Under the pieces are notes generated by a model, which saw nothing but the letters and a program-made list of their open reading frames with translations, ran no database searches and was not told the origin of the DNA. Below are positions 8,394-17,215 of a DNA stretch of 32,650 nt, one piece after another. Position numbers and translations under genes: made by a program. Each line of letters starts with the position of its first letter. Position 1 is the first letter of the stretch. Source of the stretch: Actinomycetes bacterium (lineage in GTDB: Bacteria; Actinomycetota; Acidimicrobiia; Acidimicrobiales; Palsa-688); the NCBI GenBank assembly GCA_021787035.1, contig JAJYMM010000147.1, positions 1 to 32,650 on the forward strand, read 5' to 3'.

Positions 8394-8416
8394 GGACAAG
8401 AGTGTCCATTCGGACA
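8394..8416. promoter_or_regulatory. Probable TetR operator in the divergent intergenic region
   Basis: GGACA (8394-8398) and TGTCC (8403-8407) form a perfect inverted repeat with a 4-base centre. A third GGACA lies at 8412-8416, nine bases further on. The site is about 40 bases from the TetR start and 60 from the transporter start, as expected for an operator controlling both. Confidence 0.7.
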
Positions 8417-8446
8417 GGGATCTTCCACTTTTGCTAACCTGACCGT

Positions 8447-9112
8447 GTGACCAGCAACGTTGCCGGCTCCCGGGGCGCCCCTGACGTCCCCGGATCTGTC
8501 GCGGGCTCTTCTCCTGGGGTGCGAAGCGACGTCCAACGCAACCGCGAGGCGCTCCTGGAGGCGGCCCGCGAGCTGTTCGCCGCCCGCAGCGACGTCCCGA
8601 TATACGAGGTGGCAAGGCGGGCCGGCGTTGGCCAGGCCACCCTCTACCGTCACTTCCCCGACCGTCGGGCGCTCGTAGCCGCCGTCGCCGAGGAGACATT
8701 CGCCGCCTTCGAGCACGAGGCGAGAACCCTGCCGACAGGAGCGGACGGCCTCAGGGCCGTCCTGTTCCTAGCCGCAGCATCGATCGCCCGTTCAGGAGCC
8801 TTCACCGAGGTGCTCATGAGCGAAGAAAAGACCCGTGGCCGGCCGGCGCCCGGGTCGCTCCTCCACAACTTGGTGGAGCGCCTGCTTACCATCATCGGCG
8901 GTCCTCTCGAGCAGGCCAGATCCGCCGGCGCGATCTCGGAGGACTTCCAACAAGACGACGTCATCTTGGTTCTGGCGATGGTCAAGGGGGCGCTCGAGTC
9001 GGCCGGCCCCGACCCTCTGGAACGCAGCGCCGTGGCCGAGCGCGCCGTACGCCTGGCGCTCTATGGTTTGTTCACCCGCGGCGGTACGGATGGCAAAAGC
9101 GAGTTGACGTGA
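8447..9112 (+). CDS. TetR-family transcriptional repressor
   Basis: The 221-residue protein has an N-terminal TetR helix-turn-helix: R-x-ALLEAARELFA, then VPIYEVARRAGVGQATLYRHFPDRRALVAAV (about residues 32-80, quoted in parts). The variable C-terminal ligand-binding domain follows. TetR proteins release DNA on binding a small molecule, most often a substrate of the adjacent exporter. The GTG at 8447 has no clear ribosome site, so a leaderless transcript is possible; in-frame starts further downstream would still keep the DNA-binding domain. Its divergent layout with the DHA2 exporter and the palindrome between them make it the likely local repressor. Confidence 0.93.
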   Translation: MTSNVAGSRGAPDVPGSVAGSSPGVRSDVQRNREALLEAARELFAARSDVPIYEVARRAGVGQATLYRHFPDRRALVAAVAEETFAAFEHEARTLPTGADGLRAVLFLAAASIARSGAFTEVLMSEEKTRGRPAPGSLLHNLVERLLTIIGGPLEQARSAGAISEDFQQDDVILVLAMVKGALESAGPDPLERSAVAERAVRLALYGLFTRGGTDGKSELT

Positions 9113-9116
9113 AGCC

Positions 9117-9284
9117 TTGGCGACGCGGGAGTTGCCGGCGCGCGACGTAGTCGAGCTCGAGGGCCACATCTTCGACTCTCTTTTTTGTGCGTTCCCAGCG
9201 CGACGGGTGTTCCCCGAGGGTTTCTACTCGACCAGCATGGCCACCTCGGTTCTCGCGCTGGACGTGGAGCAAGGCGCTTCATAG
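9117..9284 (+). pseudogene. Possible relic of a LOR/SDH-like oxidoreductase
   Basis: A 55-codon open frame from a TTG at 9117 reads ARDVVELEGHIFDSLF and later VFPEGFYSTS. These resemble from memory N-terminal motifs of the LOR/SDH bifunctional family (about 400 residues), where a GH-(L/I)-x-DS motif and an FY-(S/V)-T-T motif occur. The spacing between them is far too short and the frame stops at 9284, so if the match is right only a deleted fragment remains. The assignment is tentative. The rest of the gap to 9492 holds only the candidate regulatory sites listed below and the ribosome site of the next gene. Confidence 0.25.
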
Positions 9285-9355
9285 GCCAACCGTGGGCTGG
9301 CGAAGCTCGCCCCGAGGCAGCCGGGAGCGCCGACCTGAAGGATCGCTCAGCAAAG

Positions 9356-9380
9356 GTTCACCTGTGACGCGCAGAGTTCA
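9356..9380 (+). promoter_or_regulatory. Pair of GTTCAC half-sites upstream of the ABC cassette
   Basis: GTTCAC occurs at 9356-9361 and 9376-9381. GTTCAC-type direct repeats on an 11-bp step are the core of actinobacterial PhoP (phosphate) boxes, and Ugp-type transporters are often under phosphate control. The spacing here is 20 rather than 22 bases, so this is only a weak candidate. Confidence 0.2.
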
Positions 9381-9492
9381 CGGCTGCGTCGCCAGCCGGA
9401 AAACCTACGGTAAATCGGCTTTGTTAGCTTTCCCGGCGGCGCTCGCCAGAGGGCGCTACGCAACTCAGCCCTCAGCTACCAAAACAGGAGAG

Positions 9493-10854
9493 ATGATGAC
9501 AAACCGCCTCCTTAGGCGTGAAGACGAGCTACTCAAAAGCGCCGGCCGCAAGGCGCCGTGGTCGCTGCCCCTGCAATGCGGCGCGGTCACGGCAGGTGCC
9601 GCAGCCCTCTTGCTGGCTGCGGCCACGAGCGCCCAGGCCGCACCTCTCAGACAGAGCCGGACCGAAGCGGCGAGCCCTGTCGCCGTGCAACTCTGGGAGT
9701 CCCACAACGGTGGTCCTGTCGGGGGGGCCATGACTGCTCTCGTGGACAAGTTCGACGCCACGCATCCCGGCGTCAAGGTGACCATCGTCGTGACCAAGGC
9801 TTCGACGAAGCTGCAGGCCGCACTGCCGGCCGGCGACGCGCCCGTCCTGGCGGAGATCAGCCACTACGACGGGATCTACGTAAAAGCGGGCGCCCTCGTG
9901 TCTTGGAACTCTTTCATGAAGGGCAGCAGCGTCGTCAACGCGAACACCATCCTCCCGGCGGTCTGGGCAAACGGGGAAGTCAACGGCCAGCACTACCGGC
10001 TGCAGGCAGATCTCAAGGTCTCCGAAGTGTTCTACAACGAGGACCTCTTTAAGAAGGCCGGCATCACCTCGCCGCCGGCTACATGGCCCGCGCTGGCCAC
10101 CGACGCGGCCAAGCTGAAGCGGCTCGGGGTGATCCCGATCGGCTGGAAGGACTCCTCCGCTCACATCCTTCCGGCGATCATGAGCAACGGCGGTACCCTC
10201 TTGCAGGGGAGCAACAGTGTTGGCCATGCGGTCGACTTCGAGAGCCCGGCTGCGAAGGCCACCTTCACGTACTTCCGTTCCCTCTACGGGGCCAACGAGC
10301 TCCAGTTCCACCACGGCACGACACTTCGCGAGGACCTGGCCGCGGGCAAGATGGCCATGATCGACGGGACCTCTGCTGGCTACGCCAAGGTCCTCGACGC
10401 GGTGTCGGGCAAGTTCTCCGTCGGCGCGTTCGTCGAGCCGGCGGGCTCGACTGGCCACGCGGCCAACGTCGCCCAAGGGCTGGGCTTCGTGCTGCCCAAA
10501 GGCCACACCCATGCCCAAGACGAGGCCGCTTGGACCTTCGTCCAGTGGTGGTTCGAGCCGGCCCAGCAGGCACTGTGGGCGGAGAGGACGGGCTTCGACC
10601 CAGAGACGAAGGCAGGCATCGCTGCTATACCGGCGACGTACCTAGCCGCGCACCCGGGCCTGAGGGCGTCCATCGCAGCAGCCGAGTCGCCCTACACCGT
10701 CCCGCGGCCGGTGAGCGACAGCTACAACGAGGTCCAGGCGTCCATTGACGCCGAGTTCTTCAACGCTGTCACCGGCAAACAAACGGTGACATCTGCCCTC
10801 GCCACACTGCAAAAGCAGGGTGACTCCTACATGACGGGCGCGAGCGAGCTCTGA
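9493..10854 (+). CDS. Extracellular solute-binding protein, family 1 (UgpB/MalE-like)
   Basis: This 453-residue binding protein captures a sugar or glycerol-phosphate-like substrate for the ABC importer encoded downstream. The N-terminus is basic, then a hydrophobic core about residues 33-50 ending ATSAQA-A, a Sec signal-peptidase I site. There is no lipobox Cys after the core; the single nearby Cys lies before it, so the protein appears secreted without a lipid anchor, which is unusual for a single-membrane bacterium. The mature part starts VAVQLWESHNGGPVGG and has the family pattern YNEDLFKKAGI-x-xPPATW near residue 185. The ATG at 9493 (or 9496) follows CAGGAG. The substrate is not decided by the sequence. 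Confidence 0.9.
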   Translation: MMTNRLLRREDELLKSAGRKAPWSLPLQCGAVTAGAAALLLAAATSAQAAPLRQSRTEAASPVAVQLWESHNGGPVGGAMTALVDKFDATHPGVKVTIVVTKASTKLQAALPAGDAPVLAEISHYDGIYVKAGALVSWNSFMKGSSVVNANTILPAVWANGEVNGQHYRLQADLKVSEVFYNEDLFKKAGITSPPATWPALATDAAKLKRLGVIPIGWKDSSAHILPAIMSNGGTLLQGSNSVGHAVDFESPAAKATFTYFRSLYGANELQFHHGTTLREDLAAGKMAMIDGTSAGYAKVLDAVSGKFSVGAFVEPAGSTGHAANVAQGLGFVLPKGHTHAQDEAAWTFVQWWFEPAQQALWAERTGFDPETKAGIAAIPATYLAAHPGLRASIAAAESPYTVPRPVSDSYNEVQASIDAEFFNAVTGKQTVTSALATLQKQGDSYMTGASEL

Positions 10855-10855
10855 T

Positions 10856-11605
10856 TTGTCGCCTACAACCGAGGTCGCCATCAGCGAAGCGCCCAACGAA
10901 CTACACGCTCCTGTCTATCGCCACCGCGACATCCGCGGTGGCGGTGCCCGTGCGGCTGTCTTCGGGGTCAGCGATGGCCTTGTCTCCAATGCATCTTTGG
11001 TGTTCGGCATGGAAGGCGCCCATCCTGCCGCCGCCGCAGTCCGCTTGGCCGGGATCGCAGGCCTCCTCGGAGGGGCGCTCTCAATGGCCGCAGGCGAGCT
11101 CATCTCGATGCGCGCGCAAGCCGAGCTTCTCGAGAGGGAGCTCGAGATCGAGCGCACGGAGATCGCGCGCCATCCCGAAGGGGAGCGTCAGGAGCTCGTC
11201 ATGATCTATGAGCGCCGGGGGGTTACGCCCGAGGTCGCCCGCGTGCTGGCCGCCGAAATGATGGCGACGCCAGAGCGAGCCCTTGACACCCATGCGCGGG
11301 AGGAGCTCGGGATCGACCCCGACGAGCTCGGCTCGCCCGTCAGTGCGGCACTCGCTTCATTTGCGTCCTTTTCCGTCGGGGCGCTCGTCCCGCTCTCCGC
11401 CGTACTCCTGGCGAGCGGCGGTGCGGCAGTCGCCCTCGCAGTCGTTTTGAGCGCGGTAGCGGCAGCCGCCGTGGGTGCGGCTCTCGGCATCTTTTCTGGA
11501 CGCACGTGGTGGCGTTCCGCGGCCCGCCAGGTCGGGGTGTGTGCTGCTGCGGCGGCCGTCACCTTCGGGCTCGGCACCGCCGTCGGCCGCGTGCACGGAC
11601 TTTGA
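10856..11605 (+). CDS. VIT1/CCC1-family Fe2+/Mn2+ transporter
   Basis: This 249-residue membrane protein has the VIT1/CCC1 hallmarks: HRDIRGGGARAAVFGVSDGL at the first helix (about residues 23-42), then ALSMAAGELISMRAQ-ELLERE. A cytoplasmic helical metal-binding segment and three C-terminal helices follow. Family members export or sequester Fe2+ and Mn2+. The TTG at 10856 is one base after the stop of the binding-protein gene, with no good ribosome site, suggesting translational coupling. Its place between the binding protein and ATPase genes of an ABC importer is odd. It is probably an insertion of an unrelated transporter into the operon, with no evidence that it is part of the importer. 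Confidence 0.88.
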   Translation: MSPTTEVAISEAPNELHAPVYRHRDIRGGGARAAVFGVSDGLVSNASLVFGMEGAHPAAAAVRLAGIAGLLGGALSMAAGELISMRAQAELLERELEIERTEIARHPEGERQELVMIYERRGVTPEVARVLAAEMMATPERALDTHAREELGIDPDELGSPVSAALASFASFSVGALVPLSAVLLASGGAAVALAVVLSAVAAAAVGAALGIFSGRTWWRSAARQVGVCAAAAAVTFGLGTAVGRVHGL

Positions 11606-11620
11606 GCATGAGGAACGACA

Positions 11621-12763
11621 ATGGCGCGTGTTGAACTGCACAACATCGTGAAGTCCTACGGAGATCAGCGGGTGGTCAACGGGATCGACCTAGTGATCGA
11701 AGAGGGCCAGTTCGTCGTCCTGCTTGGCCCTTCAGGGTGCGGCAAGACCACGACGCTGCGCATGATCGCCGGCTTGGAGCAGATCACGGATGGGGAGATG
11801 TACTTCGACGGGCGGCTTATGAACCACGAGGCGCCCGAGCGCCGGGGCGTTGGCATGGTTTTCCAGAACTACGCCCTGTACCCCCACATGACCGTCGCGG
11901 ACAACCTGTCCTTCGGCCTCGAATCGCAGCGCCGGCGCGGCTCGCGCCGCAAGGCCCGTGCACAAGAGCGAGCCCGCGTACTGCAGGTCGCACGGTTGCT
12001 CGAGATCGACCACGTCCTCGACCACCGTCCAAAGGAGCTCTCCGGAGGCCAGCGCCAGCGCGCGGCCCTCGGGCGCGCGCTCGTGCGCGAACCAGACGTC
12101 TTCCTTTTGGACGAACCGCTCTCCAACCTCGATGCCAACCTGCGTGAGAAGATGCGCATGGAGCTGAGCCGGCTCCACGACGAGATGCCCGTCACGACCG
12201 TCTATGTGACCCACGACCAAGGGGAGGCCCTGACCCTCGCGGACCAGCTGGTTGTGATGCACGAGGGCAAGATATGCCAGGCCGGCCAGCCCGGAGAAGT
12301 CTATTCGGCACCCGGGACCACGTTCGTTGCGGGCTTCCTTGGCTCGCCCGGCATGAACCTCTGGGAGCTCCCGGGCGCACCTTCTAGCGACGCTGGTGCC
12401 TCGCGTGGGGTGCACCTCTCGGGCGAGGCCCGTGGGGAGCACGTTCCGGGCGAGGGCCCCGTCGTCGTCGGGGTCCGGCCGGAGCATTTGAAGCTCGTAG
12501 CCGAAGGCGAGCACTGCCCGGCGCGCGTCGACTGCCGCGTCGACGTCGTCGAAAACTTGGGCAGCCACGTCCTCGTCCACGCGAAGATCCAGTCGAGCAA
12601 ACAAGCCAGCCTGGTGGCAAAGCTCGAGACGAGCGCCGGGCTCAGACGAGGCGACCGCGTTGCTTTTGGGGCGCAGGCCGAGCACGTGCACCTCTTTGAC
12701 GCCCGGACGGGCCAGCGCCTCGGCCACCGCCTGGCACGCGAGCGCACTTCGGTGGGCGTGTGA
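11621..12763 (+). CDS. ABC transporter ATP-binding subunit (UgpC/MalK/MsmK-like)
   Basis: The 380-residue ATPase energises the importer. It has Walker A GPSGCGKTT (36-44), a Q-loop FQNYALYPHMTVADNL, signature LSGGQRQR (140-147), Walker B VFLLDE (160-165) and the switch His in YVTHDQ. A C-terminal TOBE regulatory domain follows, with VVGVRPEHLKLV near residue 285. A basic insert (SQRRRGSRRKARAQ) lies between Q-loop and signature. Length and domain order match ATPases of the carbohydrate uptake class (CUT1). GAGGAA precedes the ATG, 15 bases after the VIT gene. In other bacteria one such ATPase can serve several importers. Confidence 0.96.
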   Translation: MARVELHNIVKSYGDQRVVNGIDLVIEEGQFVVLLGPSGCGKTTTLRMIAGLEQITDGEMYFDGRLMNHEAPERRGVGMVFQNYALYPHMTVADNLSFGLESQRRRGSRRKARAQERARVLQVARLLEIDHVLDHRPKELSGGQRQRAALGRALVREPDVFLLDEPLSNLDANLREKMRMELSRLHDEMPVTTVYVTHDQGEALTLADQLVVMHEGKICQAGQPGEVYSAPGTTFVAGFLGSPGMNLWELPGAPSSDAGASRGVHLSGEARGEHVPGEGPVVVGVRPEHLKLVAEGEHCPARVDCRVDVVENLGSHVLVHAKIQSSKQASLVAKLETSAGLRRGDRVAFGAQAEHVHLFDARTGQRLGHRLARERTSVGV

Positions 12764-12803
12764 TGGTCGCTACGCATAACAAACGCAGTGAGGGTAGGAA
12801 GAA

Positions 12804-13796
12804 ATGACGACACTCGAACAAGCTCCGCCGATCGGGCGGTCGCTACCCCCGTCGAGAGCACAGCGGCCGCTCGACGTGGCCCGCCCGGCGCCCGCGCTCC
12901 GCCGGGCCAAGGACCACCTCGTTGCCTACGGGCTCCTCTTCCCGGCAATGGCAGTGTTTACGGTCTTCTTTTTCGTCCCTGCCGCTTACCTGGTCTACAT
13001 TTCCTTCTTCCACTGGGGGGTCCTCTCCTCGGCGACTCAGTTTGTCGGCCTCGAAAACTTCCGCCACCTTTTCGCCCAACCCCTCTTCTGGCGCTCGCTC
13101 GCGACGAGCGGCTACTACACGCTCGTGATGATCCCGGCGACCGTCCTGCTCTCGCTCGGGGTAGCCCTAGTGCTCCGGGAAGCAGTGACCGCGCGCCGGG
13201 GCGGCATCTGGCGCGCGGCGGTCTTCCTGCCCCACGTCACCCCGGTCGTAGCAACATCGATCATCTGGGTATGGATCTTCAACCCGCAGTTCGGCCTGGC
13301 CAACTTTGTCCTGAAATCCGTGGGCCTTCCTGCGCTCGGCTGGCTCAGCACGACCCAGTGGGCATTACCGGCGGTGATGATAGACAGCCTCTGGCACTCG
13401 CTTGGCCTCTACGTCATCATCTTCCTCGCCGGCCTGGCCAACGTGCCCCGCGAGCTTGTCGAGGTGGCCCGCTTGGACGGGGCTAAACGGGGCCGGATTT
13501 TCCGCCGTATCATCTGGCCGCTCCTGTCTCCGACCACCTTTTTCGTGGTGATCCTGGCCACGGTCAACAGTTGGCAGGCCTTCTCTCAGATCTATACGAT
13601 GACAGGCGGCCCTCACGGGGGCGCAGGAGGACCCGCCTTCTCGACCACGACAGACGCCCTCCTCGTCTACCAAACGGCATTTACTTTCGATCATTTCAGC
13701 CTCGCATCGGCAATGGCGCTCGTACTTTTCTCCATAATTCTCCTCCTCACGTTGGTGCAGAAGGTCATCTCCAACAAGGTGGTGTTCTACCGATGA
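12804..13796 (+). CDS. ABC sugar-type permease, UgpA/MalF-like
   Basis: This 330-residue inner-membrane permease has six predicted helices after a 35-residue cytoplasmic lead. The EAA loop that docks to the ATPase appears as ELVEVARLDGAKRGRIFRRI (about residues 217-236), followed by IWPLLSPTTFFV. AGGAA lies eight bases before the ATG at 12804. The stop codon overlaps the next start (ATGA), so the two permeases are translationally coupled and presumably made in equal amounts. It forms the membrane pore with the UgpE-like subunit. Confidence 0.95.
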   Translation: MTTLEQAPPIGRSLPPSRAQRPLDVARPAPALRRAKDHLVAYGLLFPAMAVFTVFFFVPAAYLVYISFFHWGVLSSATQFVGLENFRHLFAQPLFWRSLATSGYYTLVMIPATVLLSLGVALVLREAVTARRGGIWRAAVFLPHVTPVVATSIIWVWIFNPQFGLANFVLKSVGLPALGWLSTTQWALPAVMIDSLWHSLGLYVIIFLAGLANVPRELVEVARLDGAKRGRIFRRIIWPLLSPTTFFVVILATVNSWQAFSQIYTMTGGPHGGAGGPAFSTTTDALLVYQTAFTFDHFSLASAMALVLFSIILLLTLVQKVISNKVVFYR

Positions 13797-14650
13797 GACA
13801 AAGCTCCGGGAAGCAGCGCCTGGCAACATGGCTCGACCCCTTCAAAGTGCTCCGTTGGGTTGGCGTTGTCGTGATCGCCGTGCTGTTTTCCTTCCCACTT
13901 TACTGGGTGGTGGTCACGGCTTTCCAAAGCCACAAGGGCGTCCTGGCTGTGCCGCCAAACTTCGTGCCCCAGTTCCATACCGGCGCGTTCGTCTTCGTCC
14001 TCGAGCACACTGACTGGGCAAGGTTCATGTTGAACACGGTCTTCGTCGCCGGCACCACCGTGGCCCTCGTCCTCGTGACGTCTGCCCTCGCCGGCTACGC
14101 GTTGGCGGAGCTGTCCTTCAAAGGGCGCGGCATATTTTTCATGATGGTGCTCGCCGTCATCATGTTGCCGTCCCAGGCGTTGCTCATCCCCCAGTACGCC
14201 GTGGCGCTCCATCTCCACCTACTGAACACCTACGCGATCCAGATCGTCCCATTCGCCGCCAGCACCTTCGGGGTCATCCTCTTCCGGCAGTTTTTCAAGG
14301 GTATACCGAGGGCGTACTGGGAGGCGGCCCGCCTGGAGGGCGTGGGCCACCTGCGCTACATACGCCGGGTGGCCGTACCGCTCGCCAAGCCGGCAGTTGT
14401 GACCGTCGCCCTGCTCACCTTCATAACCTCGTGGAACCAGTTCCAATGGCCTCTTATCATGACCACCTCCACCTCCATCCAACCGATCGAGGTCGCTCTA
14501 AGTCACTACATGCAGACCTTCGAAGCAAACTGGCGAGAGCTGACGTCTGCCGTGCTGCTGGCCCTCTTGCCGATCGTCGCGCTCTTCCTCCTCCTGCAAC
14601 GCCATATCGTGGCGGGAGTGGCTGGCCGGGACAGCGGGGTCAACTCCTGA
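13793..14650 (+). CDS. ABC sugar-type permease, UgpE/MalG-like
   Basis: The 285-residue permease is the second half of the membrane pore. It has the typical first helix VVVIAVLFSFPLYWVVVTAF, then the TALAGYALAEL-like segment and the EAA loop IPRAYWEAARLEGVGHLRYI near residues 170-190. The C-terminal end is FNQFQWPL-like (TSWNQFQWPLIM). The start is the ATG inside the ATGA overlap with the previous gene, so the longer upstream frame is not used. The next gene, a response regulator, follows with only a short gap, so the cassette and the two-component pair may share a transcript. Confidence 0.95.
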   Translation: MRQSSGKQRLATWLDPFKVLRWVGVVVIAVLFSFPLYWVVVTAFQSHKGVLAVPPNFVPQFHTGAFVFVLEHTDWARFMLNTVFVAGTTVALVLVTSALAGYALAELSFKGRGIFFMMVLAVIMLPSQALLIPQYAVALHLHLLNTYAIQIVPFAASTFGVILFRQFFKGIPRAYWEAARLEGVGHLRYIRRVAVPLAKPAVVTVALLTFITSWNQFQWPLIMTTSTSIQPIEVALSHYMQTFEANWRELTSAVLLALLPIVALFLLLQRHIVAGVAGRDSGVNS

Positions 14651-14765
14651 AATGACTGGCGCTCTGGTTGCGGGCACCCAGGTGGCTCGGGCGAGTCGCG
14701 CTCGGGCGAGTGGTGCTGCGGCAACTGGGCCGGTCGCCGACGGAGACGACCCCAGTCAAGAGACC

Positions 14766-15473
14766 ATGGCGACCGAGGGCCGGGTGCTCGTAGTCGAGGA
14801 CGACGAGCAGTTGCTGTCGGCGCTCGAGCGCCACCTGAGCGAAGAGGGCTTCATCGTCGAGACCGCCAGAGAAGGCCACGAGGCCCTAGCCATGCTCCTC
14901 AGACGCGGGACTGACGTTGGGACGGGCCGCATCGGGGCGGTCGTCCTCGACCTCCTCCTGCCTGGCCTCAACGGCCGGGAAGTCTGCTACCGGCTGCGCG
15001 CCGCTGGCTGCTGGGTTCCCGTCCTCATTGCCACCGCCTTTGGTGAGGTCGCGGACAGGATCCAGGGCTTCCAGGACGGTGCGGACGACTACTTGGTCAA
15101 GCCCTTCAGCCTTGGTGAGCTGGTTGCGCGACTGCGGGCTATCATGCGGCGAGATGCCTGGCGTGAAGGGCGCAGCCTCGAGGTGGGTGACTTGCGCCTC
15201 GACCTCGCTACGCAGCGTGTGTGGCGCGACGGGCAAGAGGTCGACCTGTCCCGGCGTGAGCTGGCGGTGCTCAGCGTCCTCATGAGCCGGCCGGGGATAG
15301 TGCTGAGCCGCCAGGCAATCGTGCGCGCGGTCTGGGGACAGGAGGAGCCGAAGTCAGCCAACCTTCTCGAACAGCACATCGCCAAGCTCCGCCGCAAACT
15401 CGACACGCCCTTCAATCCGTCCCACATCGACACTCTGCCCAAGGTCGGCTACCGGGTCCGAGCACCGCGCTAG
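14766..15473 (+). CDS. OmpR/PhoB-family response regulator
   Basis: The 235-residue regulator has a receiver domain (VLVVEDDEQLL, phospho-acceptor Asp62 in VVLDLLLPG, Thr in IATAFG, Lys in DDYLVKPF) and a C-terminal winged helix (SRRELAVLSVLMSRPG to KVGYRVR). The ATG at 14766 starts just before the receiver domain. An in-frame ATG at 14652, one base after the permease stop, would add 38 low-complexity Ala/Arg residues; it has no better ribosome site. The gene follows the ABC cassette and precedes its kinase by seven bases, so regulator and kinase are a cognate pair that may respond to the transported solute. Confidence 0.93.
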   Translation: MATEGRVLVVEDDEQLLSALERHLSEEGFIVETAREGHEALAMLLRRGTDVGTGRIGAVVLDLLLPGLNGREVCYRLRAAGCWVPVLIATAFGEVADRIQGFQDGADDYLVKPFSLGELVARLRAIMRRDAWREGRSLEVGDLRLDLATQRVWRDGQEVDLSRRELAVLSVLMSRPGIVLSRQAIVRAVWGQEEPKSANLLEQHIAKLRRKLDTPFNPSHIDTLPKVGYRVRAPR

Positions 15474-15480
15474 GCACGAG

Positions 15481-16989
15481 TTGCCGATCCGCCTGCGCCT
15501 CGCCCTCATCGTTGCCGTCGCGACCAGCCTTCTGGTCGCTGCATGTGGGACCGTTTTCGCAGCGGCACTGTCCTCAGGCATGCGCAGGACGCTCGAGGAC
15601 TCTCTCCTGCGCAGCTCCGCCCGCCTCGTCACCGAGATCTCCGCCGGCCACATCCGCCTCGGAGTTGGCTCCCCCGCCGTCGACCCCGCTCGGGACCAAA
15701 GCGTCGTCCAGGTGATGTCCTCGTTGGGCCGGCTCCAGTTCACTACGGTGCGTGCCGGCACGAGCTCCCTGCTGACGGCCCGGCAGCGCGACCACGCCGC
15801 GGCTGCGCGCATTTTCGTGCAGAGCGTCCGACCTGGCTGGCGCAACCCTCGCCTGGTCCTCGCCGAGCCCGTCCCCGGTGAGAAGGGCTACCTTTTGGCA
15901 GTCGGAGCGTCCCTCGACGAGCTCGACAACGCCATGTCGCGCCTCGAGGACCTGCTCGCGATCGGCGGCACCGCCTTCGTCGTCCTGGCGAGCCTGGGAG
16001 GCTTGGTCCTGGCCGGGCGCGCCCTGCGCCCTGTCGAGCGGCTCCGCCAGGAAGCGGCCCAGCTTTCCGCGTCCCTACCCGAGCACCGGCTGGCAGTTCC
16101 TCGCACACACGACGAGGTCGCGCGCCTGGCCGTCACCCTGAACAGCCTGCTCGACCGGCTACAGAAGGCACTCAGCCGGGAGCGGGAGTTCATCGCGGTG
16201 GCCAGCCACGAGCTGCGCACTCCCCTGGCCGTCCTCCAGGCCGAGCTCGATATAGCGCGACGACCAGGTCGGAGCAACGAGGAGCTCGCGCGCTCGCTCG
16301 AGGTTCTCGGCCCGAAAGTCGAACTGCTCAGCGAGTTGGCCGACGAGCTCCTCCTACTGGCCAGGGCCGATGAGGGGGCCTTGGGGCTTCACAAGGTACC
16401 CCAGACCCTCGAACCGTTGGTCGCTCGAGGCCTCCTATCTCTGGCTCCCGTGGCCGACTCGGCTGGCTTGGTCCTAGCGCTCGACGCCGACGCCGACGTC
16501 ACAGCTGCCGTCGACGCAGGTCGTTTCCACCAAGTTGTCGACAACCTCGTCGGCAATGCCATAGAGCACGCAAGCGGGAGTGCGGTTGTCCAGGTGCAGG
16601 TGAGGAGGGAGGCAGACGAAGCCGTGATCGAGGTGCGCGACCAGGGGCCGGGTTTCCCAGAAGAAATGCTCCCGCGCGTCTTCGAACGCTTCACGCGGGC
16701 AGCCGCGGGCAGGCAAAAGCGGGCCGGGGCGGGAGCCGGTCTCGGGCTGGCCATCGTGAAACGCATCGTAGAGGCTCACGGAGGTACGGTCGAGGCCCGT
16801 AACCTCGAACAAGGTGGGGCAAGCGTCCTGGTCCGCCTACCTGCAAGCGAACAGCGGGCGCGAGAGCCGTCTTTCTCTGACCCCGGCTCCACTACCTGGG
16901 GAGGGCTTACTTGCTCAGGTTGCGGTACACCCTCCAGCGAGCGGGACGCTTCTGCTCGGCAAGCGAACAGTTCCTCGCCGAGGGCATAG
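15481..16989 (+). CDS. Membrane sensor histidine kinase
   Basis: This 502-residue kinase is the partner of the preceding regulator. First membrane helix about 7-29, an extracytoplasmic sensor of about 120 residues without a known motif, second helix about 158-180, then HAMP. The dimerisation box is VASHELRTPLAV with phospho-acceptor His243. The ATP domain shows the N box VVDNLVGNAIEHA, DQGPGFP and GAGLGLAIV. The TTG at 15481 lies seven bases after the regulator stop. The last 45 residues are Ser-rich, contain two Cys (LTCSGCG) and follow the normal end of the fold, so they look like an extension into downstream DNA. Confidence 0.93.
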   Translation: MPIRLRLALIVAVATSLLVAACGTVFAAALSSGMRRTLEDSLLRSSARLVTEISAGHIRLGVGSPAVDPARDQSVVQVMSSLGRLQFTTVRAGTSSLLTARQRDHAAAARIFVQSVRPGWRNPRLVLAEPVPGEKGYLLAVGASLDELDNAMSRLEDLLAIGGTAFVVLASLGGLVLAGRALRPVERLRQEAAQLSASLPEHRLAVPRTHDEVARLAVTLNSLLDRLQKALSREREFIAVASHELRTPLAVLQAELDIARRPGRSNEELARSLEVLGPKVELLSELADELLLLARADEGALGLHKVPQTLEPLVARGLLSLAPVADSAGLVLALDADADVTAAVDAGRFHQVVDNLVGNAIEHASGSAVVQVQVRREADEAVIEVRDQGPGFPEEMLPRVFERFTRAAAGRQKRAGAGAGLGLAIVKRIVEAHGGTVEARNLEQGGASVLVRLPASEQRAREPSFSDPGSTTWGGLTCSGCGTPSSERDASARQANSSSPRA

Positions 16990-17215
16990 CTGACTTCGCT
17001 TCGAGGCTGTAGCGGGCCTTGCTCGTCTGGGCCCTGTTCACCGGCCTACGGGGACGCCCCATCGCCTCCCCTTTCACTCGACTGCCATGCTAGTGCGGCG
17101 CCATGTTTACGAGCCCTTGCCGTGGGGGAAAAGTGCACGATGCCTACGGGTTCCCAGGGCGCCGCCAGGCAGACCCAATTCGACGCGCGAACTGGCGATA
17201 CCCGCTTGGTACCAG

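Noticed and set aside
9356..9381. Confident PHO box upstream of the ABC cassette
   Set aside because: Only two GTTCAC copies, spaced 20 rather than 11 or 22 bases; kept only as a weak candidate.
16990..17215. Additional gene downstream of the first kinase
   Set aside because: All frames are short, basic or antisense-like and show no motif.
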